Source: Pelecanus crispus
Lineage: Eukaryota; Chordata; Aves; Pelecaniformes; Pelecanidae
Direction: 5' to 3'
DNA: 64,000 bases
NCBI RefSeq assembly: GCF_030463565.1
Contig: NC_134649.1
Coordinates: 2,863,501 to 2,927,500 of the forward strand
Position numbers and translations under genes: made by a program. The notes under the pieces are model-generated. The model did no database searches and was not told the origin of the DNA. It saw only the letters and a program-made list of their open reading frames with translations. Position 1 is the stretch's first letter. Each line of letters opens with the position of its first letter. This document shows, piece by piece, positions 55,700 through 64,000 of this stretch.

Positions 55700-58240
55700 A
55701 TGGAGGCTGGCTGCTGAACCAATTCTGAGATTATAACCTCATTTGTTTGAACTGGGCATTTTAAGACATGCGGTGCGAAAAGGCGTGTCCAGGATCGTCT
55801 CCAGGCGTTCAGCTGCTATGTTCTCAGTTCCCGGGAAGGCTGGGCTCGCGCTCCCTGTAACCGTGACAGAGACGTAGGCGTCCTTGCGCTGGGAGAGGCG
55901 GGTGCTGCGCCGCCAAGCTCATTCTGAGCCCCGCAACGCGGTGGCCTCTCTGGACCTGGTACTCTTAAGTATTTTCTACTTCTCGCTCTTTCAGAGTAGC
56001 AGCCCATTACCCTTTTATTTGTCCACAAATTGTACGGTAAGAATTGGTCTGTGTTACTTGTAATCAGGAACTAATACTTTTAAATTTGCATTGGTTTCTT
56101 TTTTCCCCCTCACAGTAACTTCATAAATCAAAGCAAGTCCACCTTCTGCTTTCAAGTGAGCTGCAAGGAGGAGTAAGAGGAGCTTAAAAAAGTTAGAAAA
56201 TGGAAAGTGAAGTCCCCTCCACAATCCCTTTAACGCTACGGTAATGAGCTAGCGCTTCGCGTACCGCTAGGCAGTACACGCTTTCTCCTCGTGGAGGGCA
56301 GGCGCCATGTGGTACAGCTGGCTTTTTCTCAATTCTTGAAGACTTGTTCTAAAGCACAGAAACCCAAACTGCTGAGCAGCTTAGAAACAGCCACTAAAAG
56401 TAATCTCTAACTCGGCCGCTTTGTCAGCTGTCTCACTAGGGAAATGGTTACAGCCAGGGTTGTTCACTGCACAGCTAGTGCCTAAAGGTGCTGGTGCTGT
56501 CTCTGGCATCTCTCAGAGGGAAATAGAATAAACAGTCTTCTGAAGTTTGCTTTTAAGAGCAGGAAAGGAACTTGGAAAAGTGTCCCCTGTCCTGGGTGTG
56601 GTCAGACCACACAATTCAACCTCACTGTCTGAGAAGAGATTGTTTATTTGGCTCTTGCTTGGGTTGGAGCACTAGAGACCGCATGTTGGAATGTAAACGT
56701 AGCTTCATCCTGTGCTAAAGACAAACTGGTTTTTGAGAATCCTGGATGTCTTAATGAAGGAGCTTAGAATGTGCGTGCAGGAGATTTGGGAAAGCTTTCC
56801 CAAGACTCACAGGTAAAAAAACCCAGAAGTTCGAGCTGAAAATGTTAAGACTTGGAGCGTCAGTCATTCTTTGGCAGTACGTGCGTGCTGAGCTGGTTGG
56901 CGAGGAGCTCAGCAGCCAGCCTTCCTTTCTTTGCCTGGTGCAGTGCTCAGCGCGGTCAGGGCGCTTCACCTGGCTCCTGGTCCCTGCCTTAGAGCAGGAG
57001 CACTTGCCGCCTCTGCTCTGCTTCGGGGCAGATCGCTTTCCTGGGTTCCATCTCCAGAGGGTAATTCGGGCTGTTGAAAAATGGTATTTGTTCCCAGCGT
57101 GTTTGAGAGCAGTTTTTGTGGATATACTTTATACCCTTCCTGCCTGCTACCTTCTGTGAATGAGTCCCTCCCTTGCTGTTGGATTAAAATAGCCCAGTTC
57201 TAGCGCATGTTGCGGTAAAGTATTTTACCTGCTGTCCTAGTACATGTAGCTATGCTTGCATTCTTCAAATGACTGCTGTCTGTGCAGCAAACAAGTGAAA
57301 GAGCATTTCCACCTCTAAAAATCTGCTGTTCACATACTGTGTATTTGTTTCACCAAATAGGAAAAAGCACTGGTGTTTTTCTGTGTAACATAGAATTCAC
57401 ATATAAAGCTCAGGACACATTTTAAATTAAAAGCTTCCCAGCCTTGGCAGTACCCAACAGGCACATTCAGGTGAAGAGAAGCTGAAGGAAGCCTTGGACG
57501 TGTCAATGAGCCACTTCCTAGCGCTGATGGGCTGAGGGCTACTCTATCCCTCTCCCCGATACTCGATACTGTTGGCCAAGTGGAAGTTCATGTCTAGAAT
57601 GATTTGGATTCCTTTTGGGAAGGAGCTAAAGCCATTTCCGTGCCCAAAACATCCTTTCAAGGAGGTAAACTTTTTATAACGTTGCTTTGTGGTGTACCAC
57701 CTCTGGTTCTGTTGTACAGAGCAGCAACGAGCTTGCCAACTGACAGAAGCTGAACTTAAGACAAAAAAGCAAGCTGGAGATGGGTGTAGTACAGTGGCTC
57801 TTGGTTAATGACAGATGCAGGCAAGCAGGTCTGCTCTCCGCTGGGTGGATCACAGCATCCATCTTCCATGCCCCAGTGCTGGTTTGCCCACGGAAAAATG
57901 CCTGTCGCACCCCACCCAGCGGGTTACAGCACCCAACGGAGCACCCAGTGCCGTACAAGTTGTGCGAGTGCTATGCGGACAAAACCTCAGGCTTCCCTCA
58001 GACGTTCCACAGAAACCTGGTAAACAGGGGATTAACCCACTGCATGGCAACTGACTCCAGCCTGGTTTCACATGCTGTCATCTTACATATGCAATCTCGT
58101 ACCTCTTGGAACTCAGGATGTTGCACGGTTGTGGAAAAATATATAGAAAAAGACTATATAATGCAGCAATGACTTGGGATTAAAGCTTTGGTTAAGTTTG
58201 AGTTTAAAAAAAAACCTTCAAGAAGTTACTTGATAATCTA
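55700..58240. other. Convergent intergenic gap SNAPC5-MAP2K1
   Basis: About 2.5 kb with no recognised exon, RNA gene or mobile element. A few open frames exist (for example plus strand 57780-58172), but they resemble no known protein and lack splice or codon evidence. The sequence is of ordinary composition. Confidence 0.5.
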
Positions 58241-58246
58241 TTTATT
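58241..58246 (-). terminator. Probable MAP2K1 polyadenylation signal
   Basis: TTTATT on plus reads AATAAA on the MAP2K1 strand (CTTAATAAATAGATT). It would give a 3' UTR of about 800 bases (58225-59043). Alternative signals are possible, so the mRNA end is inferred. Confidence 0.5.
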
Positions 58247-59043
58247 AAGAGAATCCATTGCTGAGAAAAATCCATTGAGAGGAAAAAAAAAACCAAACTA
58301 ATAGAGGATCTTCATACACTTTAGACACTAACACGGTTGTCATGAATTTTTAGGTTAAAAGAAAGGAAATTGCCTGGATCTTTGTCTTGATTCTGTAGGA
58401 CACTTCCAAGAACTAACTTTTTAAAATCAATTAGAAAGACGTACATCACTAAACCCAAGTATGATGATATGTTTTAAAAATAAATATAGAAATATGAACA
58501 AGTCTACAATTAGACTATTGCCCTGTACATTCCAAGAAACGCAGAGCTCTTGCCTTCTTTACCTGGAAAGAGAGATCTCTAAACAACAGCAACATTGGAA
58601 CCATTAGGCCTAACTTTCAGATACAGTTTGGCAGCAGCAAAAGCATGCTCGACAGGTACAGTTTTGGAGCACCCCTAACCTTTTTTTGCGTGGGAGATTA
58701 GGTAAGCATGATTGAAGTACCAACAATTTACAAAGAATCCCGATAAAGTTCCAACAAGCTGGGGGTGAACACCCCCAGTGATATTTTCATTAAGAAAGAA
58801 TATCCATAATCACTTAAAATCAGCAAGCACTGTAACTTAAACATCTTAACGTTTTGGTCAGTAAACAAATGTAATACAATACCAATTAGTTTATGACAAA
58901 ATTTAAAACCATTTGGCACATGCTATAAAGACATTCTTCCTTATGAGGTGAAATACATGTTTGAACAGGTACAAGCTGAGGAAATAGGACCAAAATAGCA
59001 TCGTTGTTAACAGATGTACAGTACAGGGTTTGCTCTTCCATAC

Positions 59044-63747
<4,704 letters not shown>

Positions 63748-63750
63748 CTA

Positions 63751-63838
63751 CAAAAAAAAAAAAAGGGGGGGGGAGGGTGAGGGGGGAAGAGGAGACAGTA
63801 TTGTAACAAGAAGGAAAAAAAAAAAAAAACCCTGCTTT
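63751..63838. repeat. Homopolymer-rich tract in MAP2K1 intron 6
   Basis: An A run beginning at 63751 is followed by a G-rich stretch, and another A run lies near 63814-63830. On the MAP2K1 strand the first is the long T tract just before the exon 7 acceptor (TGTAG|CCGGAAAG). Frames running through it on the minus strand are not exons. Confidence 0.75.
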
Positions 63839-64000
63839 CTGCAATAACCTGGATAAAATGAGGTTTTGAGGATATTTATTTGAGGATAAAATGAGTTGAA
63901 ACCCCAACTTATTCGTATGATACATTCCAATGAGTGACTTACTGATCTTTTTCTTTAAATCTCTCATCTGGAGTTCCAGAAGTTCCAAAAACATTGTATA

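Noticed and set aside
57780-58172. 130-codon open frame between SNAPC5 and MAP2K1
   Set aside because: No similarity to a known protein, overlapping open frames on both strands, and it lies in a convergent gap with no promoter signal.
63748-63994. Open frame on the minus strand leading into MAP2K1 exon 7
   Set aside because: It crosses the acceptor site and long T and C runs. It does not match the MEK1 catalytic loop or activation segment expected just upstream, so it is intron 6.

Overview
The window looks like a piece of a bird nuclear genome. It carries CR1 LINE 3' ends with the octamer tails typical of birds, has few repeats, has short introns, and holds five vertebrate genes in the order known from human 15q22.31. 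I identified the genes by comparing my own translations with remembered human proteins; no database search was run. The species cannot be named. CR1 alone would also allow a turtle or crocodilian, but the compact introns favour a bird.

Layout. Positions 1-24230 are non-coding: a GC-rich minisatellite, three CR1 3' ends in a row, a further CR1 scrap near 9.7 kb, faint MIR-like fossils, and a clean 171-bp inverted repeat with arms at 15172 and 16087. By human synteny this flank should lead towards SMAD6, but no SMAD6 exon is visible. LCTL (+, 13 coding exons, 573 aa) spans 24231-33747. It converges on ZWILCH (-, 18 coding exons, 596 aa) at 35662-46988. ZWILCH and RPL4 (+, 10 exons, 384 aa, 47489-53390) are head to head across one CpG island. 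SNAPC5 (+, 3 exons, 96 aa, 53841-55313) follows RPL4 in the same direction. MAP2K1 (-) enters from the right edge with its last five coding exons (59044-63747), so SNAPC5 and MAP2K1 converge. For the four complete genes the exon lengths add up to whole open reading frames with GT/AG borders throughout.

The RPL4 introns are a snoRNA nest. I see two U16 (SNORD16) copies, in introns 1 and 3, and three U18 (SNORD18) copies, in introns 2, 5 and 6. RPL4 transcription therefore yields both a ribosomal protein and guides for rRNA 2'-O-methylation. The other genes act in separate processes: LCTL is a Klotho-family membrane protein, ZWILCH a kinetochore checkpoint subunit, SNAPC5 a snRNA transcription factor subunit, and MAP2K1 the MEK1 kinase.

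I found no unknown multi-gene system. The observations most worth a second look are: a GGGGCC-rich tandem repeat in SNAPC5 intron 1 that stays open in the frame of exon 1; the second U16 copy in RPL4 intron 1; the gap-free inverted repeat near 15-16 kb; the short RPL4 C-terminal tail; and a 29-nt ZWILCH microexon between two low-complexity pyrimidine tracts.
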